Below, in pieces: positions 37,116 through 45,764 of a stretch of 64,000 nucleotides of DNA; within the stretch, counting starts at the first letter, position 1; the number at the start of each line of letters is the position of its first letter. Both the position numbers and the translations under genes were made by a program. The notes under the pieces were generated by a model. It searched no databases, was not told the DNA's origin, and was given only the letters and a program-made list of their open reading frames with translations. Source of the stretch: an uncultured Flavobacteriales bacterium (lineage in GTDB: Bacteria; Bacteroidota; Bacteroidia; Flavobacteriales_D; Parvicellaceae); assembly GCA_943788755.1 (NCBI GenBank), contig CALSRM010000003.1:186001-250000 (forward strand). Reading direction: 5' to 3'.

Positions 37116-38708
37116 ATGGCTAAAATACTTTGGGCAGACGACGAGATAGATTTATTAAAACCCCATGTTATGTTTCTAGAAGGAAAAGGACATGAAGTCA
37201 AAACAGCTAATAGCGGAAATGAGGCAATCGACGAAATTACAGCTTCCAATTTTGATATTGTGTTTTTAGATGAAAACATGCCAGGACTCACTGGATTAGA
37301 AACTCTAGAAAACATAAAAAAAGACCATCCCAACTTACCTATTGTTATGATTACCAAAAGTGAAGAGGAGTCTATCATGGACGAAGCTATAGGAGGTCGA
37401 ATAGCTGATTACTTAATTAAGCCTGTTAACCCCAACCAAATACTATTATCCTTAAAAAAGAACTTAGAAGGGAAACGACTCGTTAGTGAAAAAACCACTT
37501 CTGGATACCAACAAGAATTCAGACAAATTGCAATGGATTTGCAAGACCGAATGGATTTTAAAGAGTGGAACAATATGTATAAACGCATTACACGGTGGGA
37601 GCTAAAACTTGAAAAAAGTAACGATGAAGGAATGAAAGAAATTCTTTCCATGCAAAAGAAAGAGGCGAATGATTTATTCTCTCGTTTTATTGAGGACAAT
37701 TATTTGGAATGGTTGAATGGAACAGAAGAAGCTCCTGCAATGAGTCATACCTTATTACAAAAGAAAGTTTTTCCACACTTAAATAAAAAAACATTTTTAA
37801 TGGTCATTGATAATTTGCGCTATGACCAATGGAAGGTTTTACAGCCAGTGCTTTCTGAATACTTTACCATTGAGGAAGAAGATAATTACTATGGTATTCT
37901 GCCAACCGCTACTCAATATGCAAGAAATGCACTTTTTGCTGGATTAATGCCATCAGAAATTGCGAGAAAATATCCGAAAAAATGGAAAAACGACGATGAC
38001 GAAGGAGGAAAGAATTTATTTGAAAAAGATTTTCTAGAAGGAAATTTAATTAGAAATGGAATTACTGGAAAATTCTCCTACAACAAGATAACAAACCTTA
38101 ACGCTGGAAAAAAATTAGTAGATAGTTTTTCAAATTTATTACAGAACGATTTTAATGCCATCGTTTATAATTTTGTAGATATGCTGTCTCACGCAAGAAC
38201 AGATATGGAGGTAATTAGAGAGTTAGCTAGCGATGAAGCAGCATACAGATCATTAACGCTAAGTTGGTTTGAACACTCTTCTTTACTGGATATCTTTAAA
38301 CTTATCGCAGACAATGGCTGTGATGTTATTATTACTACAGACCACGGAACAGTAAGAGTAGATGAGCCTAGCAAGGTTGTTGGCGACAGAAACACAAACA
38401 CCAACTTAAGGTACAAACAAGGCAAAAACTTAAGCTATGTAAAAAGAGATGTCTTTGAAATTAAAAGACCTGAAGAGGCTTTTTTACCAAAGTTAAATGT
38501 GAGTAGCACTTACATCTTCGCTAAAGACACTAAGTTTTTTGTTTATCCGAATAATTATAATCATTACATGAATTATTACAAAGACACATTCCAACATGGA
38601 GGGATTAGCTTGGAAGAGGTCATTATTCCAATAATAAAAATGAGCTCAAAAACAACTAAGAAAAAGGAGGAACCTAAGAATAATAAGTACGATCGATACA
38701 AAAGGTAA
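37116..38708 (+). CDS. porX: PorX, T9SS response regulator with PglZ-type phosphohydrolase domain
   Basis: PorX pairs with the PorY kinase to control T9SS gene expression and function. Residues 1-120 are a receiver domain: acidic pair Asp8-Asp9, phospho-acceptor Asp52 (FLDENMPGLTG), Thr80 and Lys102. A helical linker follows, then residues about 200-520 form an alkaline phosphatase-like PglZ domain with VIDNLRYDQWK, NFVDMLSHART and TTDHGTVRVDEPSKVVGDR, the zinc-binding pattern linked to oligonucleotide hydrolysis in PorX. Length 530 is typical. Its presence with SprA and T9SS-tailed proteins shows a working T9SS. Divergent from the HD-lpx operon. Confidence 0.95.
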   Translation: MAKILWADDEIDLLKPHVMFLEGKGHEVKTANSGNEAIDEITASNFDIVFLDENMPGLTGLETLENIKKDHPNLPIVMITKSEEESIMDEAIGGRIADYLIKPVNPNQILLSLKKNLEGKRLVSEKTTSGYQQEFRQIAMDLQDRMDFKEWNNMYKRITRWELKLEKSNDEGMKEILSMQKKEANDLFSRFIEDNYLEWLNGTEEAPAMSHTLLQKKVFPHLNKKTFLMVIDNLRYDQWKVLQPVLSEYFTIEEEDNYYGILPTATQYARNALFAGLMPSEIARKYPKKWKNDDDEGGKNLFEKDFLEGNLIRNGITGKFSYNKITNLNAGKKLVDSFSNLLQNDFNAIVYNFVDMLSHARTDMEVIRELASDEAAYRSLTLSWFEHSSLLDIFKLIADNGCDVIITTDHGTVRVDEPSKVVGDRNTNTNLRYKQGKNLSYVKRDVFEIKRPEEAFLPKLNVSSTYIFAKDTKFFVYPNNYNHYMNYYKDTFQHGGISLEEVIIPIIKMSSKTTKKKEEPKNNKYDRYKR

Positions 38709-39266
38709 TTAATCTTCGTACACTGATAATGCCTCTATAAATTCAATAATCGATTCTTTTTCTTCGTCAGGGCAATGGCTGCAATATTTATGCGCTAAAT
38801 TAATAACACTATTAATTGTAATATCTTCCGGCAAAACACGGGAATTAAATTCTATAGACAGTATTCTCAACCAAAGTTCAGAATTATCAAAGGCAGTAGT
38901 ATTTAATTGGTCAAGTAATTCATTTGGATTATGCAGAAAATAAGAAAACCCATTAACCCCTAAATAGCCAAGTTCTGCACTATCCAATTCTAGCAATAAA
39001 GTATTCAACGCTTCAAAATATTTTATCCGCCATGTAGAATCTTGCGTTTGTAAACTGTCAGAAATGGCTCTTATATAGGTGTAATTTATACTATCTCCTT
39101 TTCCCTGTAAGATTAAATGAGTTGCTTTTCGAGCATTCATTTCACCTTCCATATCGGCAACATATTCTGCTCCATCTAATGCAGAAATAAGCATCTCAGG
39201 TTCATCTACAGATGATTTACAAGAAGAAAAAAAGAAAAAAAGAATTAATCCAGAATATTTTATCAT
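38709..39266 (-). CDS. hypothetical lipoprotein
   Basis: The track ORF starts at 39296, but the ATG at 39266 gives a clean lipoprotein signal (MIKYSGLILFFFFSSCKSS, Cys at about residue 16) and the upstream extension (MIKGNVYLC) would contain the promoter box. The mature 170 residues are helical, acidic, with a CSHCPDEEKE segment near the C-terminus (CxxC). I recognise no family. Its stop abuts the porX stop (no gap), so the transcripts converge. The -7 box TACCTTTG ends 4 nt before the ATG, suggesting a leaderless mRNA. Confidence 0.8.
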   Translation of the reverse strand: MIKYSGLILFFFFSSCKSSVDEPEMLISALDGAEYVADMEGEMNARKATHLILQGKGDSINYTYIRAISDSLQTQDSTWRIKYFEALNTLLLELDSAELGYLGVNGFSYFLHNPNELLDQLNTTAFDNSELWLRILSIEFNSRVLPEDITINSVINLAHKYCSHCPDEEKESIIEFIEALSVYED

Positions 39267-39270
39267 GGAG

Positions 39271-39278
39271 CAAAGGTA
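39271..39278 (-). promoter_or_regulatory. -7 box 4 nt upstream of the lipoprotein ATG (leaderless)
   Basis: TACCTTTG on the minus strand, exact TAnnTTTG match, followed by CTCC and ATG. With the transcription start expected 4-7 nt past the box, the mRNA would begin at or next to the AUG. Confidence 0.5.
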
Positions 39279-39386
39279 AACATTACCCTTAATCATTTAA
39301 AATTATTAAGCAGACACACATAGAGATGAATATAACAAAAGGAACAAAAAAACCGTATTAACAGATGCTAATTACTTCTTAGAGAT

Positions 39387-39394
39387 TATCTTTG
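39387..39394 (+). promoter_or_regulatory. -7 box 4 nt upstream of the heme A synthase ATG (leaderless)
   Basis: TATCTTTG followed by GGTA and ATG; exact match to TAnnTTTG. Same geometry as the divergent lipoprotein gene. Confidence 0.5.
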
Positions 39395-39398
39395 GGTA

Positions 39399-40418
39399 AT
39401 GAAATTTTCAAAGACTTACATTCGCTTTAATTGGTTAACACTTGTTTTTATTTATCTAGTTGTTATTGCTGGTAGTTTTGTAAGAATAACCGGCTCCGGA
39501 ATGGGATGTCCAGATTGGCCAAAGTGCTTTGGTCAATGGATTCCGCCTTCTTCTGAATCGGAATTACCAGAGAATTACAAAGATCTTTATTCAGAAAAAA
39601 GAGCAACTAAAATTGAAAGGTTTGCACAATTCCTCAGAAATATGGGCCTTGAGGAAACTTCTGAACAACTTAAAAGCGACCCCAATTTGAGAGTTGAACA
39701 AGATTTTAACAGCAAAAAAACATGGATAGAATACGTTAATAGGCTGTTTGGTTTTTTTGCAGGAAATGCTATGCTGGTCAGCTTTATTTGGTTGATTTGG
39801 AAGTATCGAAAAAGAAAATTGATTTTCCTCGCAGGCATCAACCTAATTCTAATGAGTGCTCAAGCTTGGTTTGGCTCTATCGTTGTAGCTTCTAATCTAG
39901 TACCTTGGACGATTACAATTCATATGTTATTGGCTTTAATAATTATAGCATTACAAATATATTTTATTCGAGAGATTAGTCCATCTCAAATCAAGATGTT
40001 GCCCCAATCTAAATTGGATTTTTATCTTATTTGGATTTGTTTTGGAGTGACTTTTTTTCAAATGTTTTTGGGCACACAAGTGAGAGAGGCTATTGACTTA
40101 TTAACAACTGCTGGTATAAGCCGAGAAAGCTGGACAGAAGAACTTGGATTAATATTTTATATCCATCGAAGTTTTTCATGGTTAGTACTCGTTTTTTTGT
40201 TTGTTATTGCATGGAAGAATGAAAATAGGAATAAGTATCTATCTATTCGTTATGTATTCTGTTTCTTGATATTAGAGCTAGTCTCAGGGGTTTTATTGGC
40301 GCACTTCGACACGCCTGGATTAGTGCAAACAAGTCACTTAATCTTCGCTGCTATTATTTTCGGAATACTTACAATGCTTGTTTTTAGAAGTAAAATATTA
40401 AGTGTCAAACCCATTTAA
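39399..40418 (+). CDS. ctaA: heme A synthase (COX15/CtaA family)
   Basis: Oxidises the C8 methyl of heme O to make heme A for aa3-type oxidases, such as the CoxA encoded at 45.8-47.5 kb. The 339-residue protein has about eight transmembrane segments and the family signature ITGSGMGCPDWPKCFGQWIPP (Cys pair) at residues about 28-48. Paired heme-ligand His residues are in TIHMLLALI, YIHRSFSW and QTSHLIFAAI. No ctaB or coxC lies next to it. It is a single-gene unit, probably leaderless. Confidence 0.95.
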   Translation: MKFSKTYIRFNWLTLVFIYLVVIAGSFVRITGSGMGCPDWPKCFGQWIPPSSESELPENYKDLYSEKRATKIERFAQFLRNMGLEETSEQLKSDPNLRVEQDFNSKKTWIEYVNRLFGFFAGNAMLVSFIWLIWKYRKRKLIFLAGINLILMSAQAWFGSIVVASNLVPWTITIHMLLALIIIALQIYFIREISPSQIKMLPQSKLDFYLIWICFGVTFFQMFLGTQVREAIDLLTTAGISRESWTEELGLIFYIHRSFSWLVLVFLFVIAWKNENRNKYLSIRYVFCFLILELVSGVLLAHFDTPGLVQTSHLIFAAIIFGILTMLVFRSKILSVKPI

Positions 40419-40622
40419 TTTAAATGTCAATAAAGCTAAACCTATCTAAAACATCCTAGTTAGTTAATCCTTTGTTTTAGGTCAAGCAATCAAACAATAG
40501 TTACTTAATGTAAAAGTTTATTTTGTGAAAATTTGTTAAACATTTAATAGACTGCAATATTGTTTCTCTTTTAACCGTATTTATATTAAACAAATTTTTA
40601 GTCTATAATGTTAACAACTTTA

Positions 40623-40653
40623 TTGGTGAATTAGGTTATTTTGTCTATATTTA
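40623..40653 (+). promoter_or_regulatory. putative promoter of the small conserved protein gene
   Basis: TTG, 20-nt spacer, TATATTTA (one mismatch to TAnnTTTG), 30 nt before the ATG at 40684. The 265-bp gap before this gene holds nothing else I recognise. Confidence 0.35.
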
Positions 40654-40683
40654 TAGCTCACTCATCGAAAAACCTCATTGAAT

Positions 40684-40866
40684 ATGCTAGAACTAAGTAA
40701 GAAGGTATTGGAAAAAGTAAGTTTTGATAGATCCTTATTTCACAAGGAATTGGTTAAAGCTATAAGTTGGTTGAAGAAAGATGAAGTTCCTTCATTAAAA
40801 GCATGGTGCCTCGCTTCCTTTGCCATTTACAATGATGTAATTCTAGAGGTGTTTGATGCAATATAA
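40684..40866 (+). CDS. small conserved protein of unknown function
   Basis: A 60-residue protein from ATG 40684 (the track uses TTG two codons earlier). The sequence is basic at the start and helical (LELSKKVLEKVSFDRSLFHK, then a Trp-Leu-Lys-Lys-Asp segment and CLASFAIYNDVILEVF). I recall similar tiny proteins with F-D-x-x-L-F-x-K-E-L and a C-terminal Trp/Cys helix in many Flavobacteriia, but not a function. Support for coding: good codon character, a putative promoter, and a stop 4 bp from the convergent glycosyltransferase stop. Confidence 0.7.
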   Translation: MLELSKKVLEKVSFDRSLFHKELVKAISWLKKDEVPSLKAWCLASFAIYNDVILEVFDAI

Positions 40867-40869
40867 CAA

Positions 40870-42816
40870 TTAGTTGCGAAGTAACTTTTCCGTCAACCCA
40901 TACAAATTAGGATTTCCTTTTCGAATTTTAACGGAAAAGTCATCAATTTTAAAATTAATTTTATCTTTATTCCAGAAATATACTTTCAGTAAATTTGGTA
41001 TAGATAGGTCTACCTTTCTTATGTCGATTGATAAATGCATTGTTTGCCATTCTCTTTCTTGCAAATTAAATTTAGCTGGGACAGCTCCTTTCCAGCTATG
41101 AGTTGAATCATTTTGCTCAATGGTTCCAACCAGGACCGTTTCCTTTACTTCTTGTGGAAAATATACCTTTACAGATAAATCTATAATATCATTTGGGGTT
41201 AAATCGAACTTGTTCAGTAATATTTTATGCTCTGTAACATATTCCGATAAAGAGTCAATTAACAAAAAGTGACTATCTGAAAAAGCGTCTTCCATAACTT
41301 TGTCTTGGTTATAATTCCAATTGGAATTGATAGTTTCAAAGTCCAGAATATTACTATAGCAATATTCATCTTCTGTTAATTTTTCTTTAGAAAAAACTTC
41401 TAGTTTGCTCGCGTAATAATTTTTTTGGTGCACTAGTGCAGGGTAAAACTCTTTAATCATGGAATGAATTTCTTCAGGAGCATAAGCCACACCTCCATAG
41501 ATAAAATAATCTGTTTTAGCACCTTTAAGGTATTCAACAACCTTCGATAAATCTTTATAATTAACTTCTTTTCCTCTTTCTAAAAAGTTGAAATAATTAA
41601 AATTAAAATCCAACTTATCAACGTAATACTCATTTATTCGAGCATGATTAACTAACAGCACTGTGCAATTTTCTTTACCCAATTCATCCACCTTTTGTTG
41701 CGTATCAACCAAAAACTGCATGAACCTGTTTTGATAGAAAAGTTTGTAATGTGCTCGTTCAAAAATCAATGAATAAGAGTTTAGGACACTTATCAATATA
41801 ATAACTGGGAATAGGATTTTGATCGGTAATTTAGGAACGAAGGAAAATAGGATAAAAAAGAAAAATGGGAAAGAAAAAATTAACACTGAATATTGCAAGA
41901 CAGCATCATGATAGAGCGAGTAATAGTATCCTATCAAAAAGGGGAGCACAAACCAAATTACAGAAAGCACAAAATATTTACTTATTTTTCTCTCCTTATT
42001 TAGGTAAATACCTCCGGTAATCATGACTATCACAAGTAAATAGATAATGGGAGAAAAATGAAACAAATGTTTAATGAATTCAATCAAAAAATCAGGCTCT
42101 GGTTTTCCCAGCCAAGATCCTACTCCTCCAATATGTAATTGATAAAAGAAAATAGAAAGATGGGGTAAATACAATATAAAAATTGCTACACCGCTTAATA
42201 CATATTTTATTAAATACTTTTTGGGAATAAAGAACACCCCTGACACCCCAACAACAGCAGCAAACAACAGACTAAAATGATGGTTATACGCACACAGTGC
42301 TGCTGAAGCAATAAAGCCAATATAATTCTTCCAAAAATTATTTTCTGGAGCTTTAATGATCTTACTCCAATATACTACCATCAATAGGCACAAAAACATT
42401 CCACTGATATATGGCCTAGCAATTTGACTGTACATTATCGGGAATTGCATAGTTGCCATAAATGCTGCAGAAATTAACCCGACCGAGGAATTGAACCAAG
42501 ATTTACCAATGTTGTAGATTAAGTAAATGGAGCCAATTCCCATTAAAATAAAGGGGAATTTTACGGCTATTTCAGAGAAGCCGAACAACTGAACCCAATA
42601 GTACATAAAAACATGAACTCCAGCTGGGTGAGCATCTATTTTAACCCCTTTAGCAATTAATTCGCTGAATGAATCAAAATGTAATCGGTCGAGTGCGCTG
42701 AATTCATCGTGTGTAAAAGGTAATTCGGAAAAATTCCAAAAACGTAGTATTATGCCTAAAACTAATATTCCAAAAAGAATATATTGGTGTAGAGTTATTG
42801 ATTTTAGTTTAGTCAT
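40870..42816 (-). CDS. membrane glycosyltransferase, GT39/ArnT-like, with C-terminal beta domain
   Basis: A 648-residue polytopic protein. About ten to twelve hydrophobic helices occupy residues 10-340. The first periplasmic loop carries [12 protein letters not shown], matching the acidic catalytic pair of GT-C enzymes such as PMT and ArnT, which transfer sugars from polyprenyl phosphate. Residues about 480-640 are a soluble beta-rich domain ([44 protein letters not shown]) resembling a carbohydrate-binding sandwich. Acceptor and sugar unknown; protein or glycan mannosylation are options. The start overlaps the queG end by 8 bp. Confidence 0.82.
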   Translation of the reverse strand: MTKLKSITLHQYILFGILVLGIILRFWNFSELPFTHDEFSALDRLHFDSFSELIAKGVKIDAHPAGVHVFMYYWVQLFGFSEIAVKFPFILMGIGSIYLIYNIGKSWFNSSVGLISAAFMATMQFPIMYSQIARPYISGMFLCLLMVVYWSKIIKAPENNFWKNYIGFIASAALCAYNHHFSLLFAAVVGVSGVFFIPKKYLIKYVLSGVAIFILYLPHLSIFFYQLHIGGVGSWLGKPEPDFLIEFIKHLFHFSPIIYLLVIVMITGGIYLNKERKISKYFVLSVIWFVLPFLIGYYYSLYHDAVLQYSVLIFSFPFFFFILFSFVPKLPIKILFPVIILISVLNSYSLIFERAHYKLFYQNRFMQFLVDTQQKVDELGKENCTVLLVNHARINEYYVDKLDFNFNYFNFLERGKEVNYKDLSKVVEYLKGAKTDYFIYGGVAYAPEEIHSMIKEFYPALVHQKNYYASKLEVFSKEKLTEDEYCYSNILDFETINSNWNYNQDKVMEDAFSDSHFLLIDSLSEYVTEHKILLNKFDLTPNDIIDLSVKVYFPQEVKETVLVGTIEQNDSTHSWKGAVPAKFNLQEREWQTMHLSIDIRKVDLSIPNLLKVYFWNKDKINFKIDDFSVKIRKGNPNLYGLTEKLLRN

Positions 42817-43732
42817 TTAAAAAATTAATATTCCTTTTTAATCCTTCAAATTTAGTTCTTTTAACAGCTGATTTTCGAAAAAATTCTTTAAAAGTATCTT
42901 CCTGCAAATCTTCCCAGTCACCTTTGGTCATTGACAGTAAATCAGGATGTGGGTTAAATGCAGGCTCATTGTGTTGTATCGAGAAGCTGTTCCAAGGACA
43001 AACTTGTTGGCAAATGTCACATCCAAACATCCAGTTATCCATTTTACCTTTAACTTCTTGCGGTATTGCTTCTTTAAGCTCTATAGTGAAATAAGAGATA
43101 CACTTACTTCCGTCAACAATATAGGGCTGGATTATTGCCCCTGTTGGACAAGCATCAATACATTTTGTGCACGTCCCACAGTAATCCTGAATTGGGGAAT
43201 CATATTTTAAATCTAAATCAAGAATAATTTCAGCAATGAAAAAATAAGAGCCTTGGTTTTTATTGATAAGATTAGCGTTTTTTCCAATCCAACCTAAACC
43301 GGCTTTTTGTGCCCAAGCTTTTTCTAACACGGGGGCAGAGTCAGTAAATACTCTTGCATTCACTTTTCCAATCTTCTCTTCAATGAAATAAAGAAGCGAC
43401 TTGAGTTTGTGCTTTACCACGAAATGATAATCCTCTCCATAAGCGTAAGTAGAAATTTTAGGAGCTGTTGGATCGCTTTGTGTTTGATCTGAATGGTAGT
43501 TGTATAATAAAGAAATGACCGATTTTGAATCTTCCACTAACAATCTAGGATCTAATCGTTTATCAAAATTATTCTCCATGTAAGACATCTCTCCATGTTG
43601 TTTGGCTTTTAGCCATTTCTCTAACCGAGGCGCCTCCTCTTCTAAAAAATCAGCTTTGGAAAATCCAACAAACGAAAAGCCCAATCGATGCGCTTCTTCT
43701 TTAATTAATTGTGTATTCTTTGATTTAGGCAT
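42809..43732 (-). CDS. queG: epoxyqueuosine reductase QueG
   Basis: Cobalamin- and Fe-S-dependent last step of tRNA queuosine synthesis. N-terminal domain with [19 protein letters not shown] and a catalytic Asp in [25 protein letters not shown]; two [4Fe-4S] motifs, [16 protein letters not shown] and [11 protein letters not shown]. The protein is short (307 residues) and lacks the C-terminal HEAT repeats of some homologues, as is usual in Bacteroidota. I start at ATG 43732 (MPKSKNT), not TTG 43741. Co-directional with the small membrane protein (15 nt) and ruvB upstream. Confidence 0.94.
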   Translation of the reverse strand: MPKSKNTQLIKEEAHRLGFSFVGFSKADFLEEEAPRLEKWLKAKQHGEMSYMENNFDKRLDPRLLVEDSKSVISLLYNYHSDQTQSDPTAPKISTYAYGEDYHFVVKHKLKSLLYFIEEKIGKVNARVFTDSAPVLEKAWAQKAGLGWIGKNANLINKNQGSYFFIAEIILDLDLKYDSPIQDYCGTCTKCIDACPTGAIIQPYIVDGSKCISYFTIELKEAIPQEVKGKMDNWMFGCDICQQVCPWNSFSIQHNEPAFNPHPDLLSMTKGDWEDLQEDTFKEFFRKSAVKRTKFEGLKRNINFLND

Positions 43733-43747
43733 GGAACTCAAAATTAG

Positions 43748-44053
43748 TTACTTCTTAAAGATAACTAATTTTAAAAACAAGATTACAACGAAAAGGCCGA
43801 CCCAAAACCACCATTGACCAAATACAACAGGGATTTCTTCCGCTTGTTCTTCAAGGGATTTATCTGAGTTCTGATTTCGTTCTTTACCTATTTGCTTTTT
43901 ATTCGAGCGTTCTTCAGGAGTAATATCAATTTTCGAAGCTGCCCTTTCCTCTTGTAAAACAACAGTAACATCTTCGTTTATGGTATCAATATTTGACGCA
44001 AAATTTAGATTTACAACACTTACAAACATTACAAATACAAATAGCTTCTTCAT
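43748..44053 (-). CDS. small exported protein with C-terminal membrane anchor
   Basis: A 101-residue protein with a Sec signal (MKKLFVFVMFVSVVNLNFAS), a charged, helical middle (ERAASKIDITPEERSNKKQ) and a C-terminal transmembrane segment (FGQWWFWVGLFVVILFLKLV) ending in Lys. It would sit in the inner membrane with a short periplasmic stretch. I recognise no family. It lies 10 nt after ruvB and before queG, so it is presumably co-transcribed. Confidence 0.75.
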   Translation of the reverse strand: MKKLFVFVMFVSVVNLNFASNIDTINEDVTVVLQEERAASKIDITPEERSNKKQIGKERNQNSDKSLEEQAEEIPVVFGQWWFWVGLFVVILFLKLVIFKK

Positions 44054-44063
44054 CGTAAATTAC

Positions 44064-45086
44064 TTAAAACAAACCACCTTGTGTTGCACCTCTTTCTTTT
44101 CCCAAATGCTTATATGCCAGCTCAGTAACCATTCTTCCACGTGGTGTTCTTGCAATATATCCTTCTTGAATTAAAAAGGGTTCATAAACTTCCTCTATCG
44201 TACCTGCTTGTTCTCCAACTGCAGTTGCAATCGTTGTTAACCCAACGGGACCGCCCCCAAATTTATCAATCATTACCGATAATATTCGGTTATCCATTTC
44301 ATCCAAACCATGTTTATCGACATGAAGTGCTTCTAAAGCAGTAGCAGTAATAGTAGTATTTATTGTTCCATCACCTTTAATTTGCGCAAAATCCCTAACT
44401 CTTCTTAAAAGGGCGTTTGCTATTCTCGGGGTTCCTCTACTTCTTCCAGAAATTTCAAAAGCGGCTTCATAATCAATTGGAATATCTAGAATTCCAGAAG
44501 AACGTTCTACGATGTCCGTTAGGATTTTAGTCTCGTAATATTGCAAACGACTACTAATACCAAAACGTGCTCTTAAAGGTGCTGTAAGCATTCCTGAACG
44601 TGTTGTTGCTCCAATTAAAGTAAACGGACTTAATTCTATCTGTACCGTTCTTGCATTCGGCCCAGAATCGATAAGAATATCAATTTTATAATCTTCCATT
44701 GCTGAGTATAAATACTCCTCAATTACTGGGCTAAGTCGATGAATTTCATCAATAAACAAAACATCACCTTCCTCTAAATTCGTCAATAAACCCGCTAAAT
44801 CACCTGGTTTATCCAAAACTGGACCAGAAGTCACTTTAAAACCAACATTCATTTCGTTGGCTATAATATTTGCCAATGTTGTTTTACCAAGACCAGGAGG
44901 CCCATGTAACAAGACGTGGTCTAAAGGTTCGTTTCTTAAAATAGCGGCTTTTACAAACACTTGTAAATTATCTGTTACATGCCTTTGTCCCGCAAAATCA
45001 TCAAATAATTTAGGGCGCAACACCTGTTCGACTTCCTTATCAGAATCATCTGCACCATCTTCGTGTATATCGTATTCTTCTATCAC
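44064..45086 (-). CDS. ruvB: Holliday junction branch migration helicase RuvB
   Basis: Hexameric AAA+ motor that drives branch migration with RuvA. Motifs: [19 protein letters not shown] (Walker A), [12 protein letters not shown] (Walker B), [20 protein letters not shown] (sensor 1), arginine-rich [22 protein letters not shown] and a winged-helix C-terminus ending [16 protein letters not shown]. The track start (TTG 45110) includes a promoter box in the reading frame. The GTG at 45086 ([15 protein letters not shown]) gives 340 residues, the usual length in this phylum. The -7 box TATCTTTG ends 7 nt before this GTG. Confidence 0.96.
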   Translation of the reverse strand: MIEEYDIHEDGADDSDKEVEQVLRPKLFDDFAGQRHVTDNLQVFVKAAILRNEPLDHVLLHGPPGLGKTTLANIIANEMNVGFKVTSGPVLDKPGDLAGLLTNLEEGDVLFIDEIHRLSPVIEEYLYSAMEDYKIDILIDSGPNARTVQIELSPFTLIGATTRSGMLTAPLRARFGISSRLQYYETKILTDIVERSSGILDIPIDYEAAFEISGRSRGTPRIANALLRRVRDFAQIKGDGTINTTITATALEALHVDKHGLDEMDNRILSVMIDKFGGGPVGLTTIATAVGEQAGTIEEVYEPFLIQEGYIARTPRGRMVTELAYKHLGKERGATQGGLF

Positions 45087-45093
45087 TCGGAAA

Positions 45094-45101
45094 CAAAGAT
45101 A
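45094..45101 (-). promoter_or_regulatory. -7 box of ruvB
   Basis: TATCTTTG on the minus strand, exact TAnnTTTG match, 7 nt upstream of the GTG at 45086; a very short or absent 5' leader is implied. Confidence 0.5.
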
Positions 45102-45111
45102 ACAAAGCAAA

Positions 45112-45720
45112 TTATTTTTTTAAGATCTGATCTTTATAAATATCCCCAAAGTAAATTTTAAATCTTAAAATATACTCTGGGGCTGTAAATGACTCTTTTA
45201 TTTGTTGGTTCGATTTTATTGCTAACCTAAATCCAACACCACCCCCTATACCGAAGTATTTTAAAAATTTGTATTCAATAGTCATGGCGGGTTCATAAAT
45301 GATTATCCATGAGCTAGCTGTTGTGATAGAGAGGTCTACATCATCATATTGCGCTTTACCTAAACCAATTTGCACCGGAATTTCTGCACTCCAATATTTA
45401 GATTTATAGAAGTTATACTCAAAGAATGCAACGACATAGCCAAACTTTAAATCTATTTTATTTGAATTAGGAAAATTGCGTTCAATAAGTCTCTTTGGCA
45501 TCCAATTATAACCAATGCCAATATTAGTTGTCTTGTTAAATGAGAGCCCAAATTTAATACCGTGTATTTTTGCATACTGGTTTGAAATAAAAGAGTTTCG
45601 GGTATCAAACTTTAATAAAACCTTTGGCTTATAATCAAAGCTAGTTCGAATAGAGTCAAAAAGCTGTGCACGCGCTTGACTTGAAAAAATAAAAAGTAAT
45701 GCTATAAAAAAAGTCCGCAC
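45112..45720 (-). CDS. outer-membrane beta-barrel-like protein
   Basis: A 202-residue protein starting at GTG 45720 with a Sec signal ([19 protein letters not shown]). The mature part alternates hydrophobic and polar residues in strands ([63 protein letters not shown]), as in small eight-stranded outer-membrane barrels. I recognise no named family. Its start codon and -7 box lie inside the terminator hairpin of the cox operon. The stop is 25 nt before the ruvB GTG, but ruvB seems to have its own promoter. Confidence 0.8.
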   Translation of the reverse strand: MRTFFIALLFIFSSQARAQLFDSIRTSFDYKPKVLLKFDTRNSFISNQYAKIHGIKFGLSFNKTTNIGIGYNWMPKRLIERNFPNSNKIDLKFGYVVAFFEYNFYKSKYWSAEIPVQIGLGKAQYDDVDLSITTASSWIIIYEPAMTIEYKFLKYFGIGGGVGFRLAIKSNQQIKESFTAPEYILRFKIYFGDIYKDQILKK

Positions 45721-45739
45721 CTAACAAAGGTACGGACTT
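45705..45739 (-). terminator. terminator of the ACIII/cox operon
   Basis: On the minus strand AAGTCCGTACC-TTTGTTA-GGTGCGGACTT (11-bp stem, one A-C mismatch) is followed by a T-run, 25 nt past the coxA stop. The stem-loop contains the start codon and -7 box of the following gene. Confidence 0.8.
45725..45732 (-). promoter_or_regulatory. -7 box of the barrel-like gene, within the cox terminator
   Basis: TACCTTTG on the minus strand, exact TAnnTTTG match, followed by TTAG and the GTG start. It forms part of the 5' arm and loop of the terminator hairpin. Confidence 0.5.
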
Positions 45740-45764
45740 CAATATATTAATTCAATATAAAACA

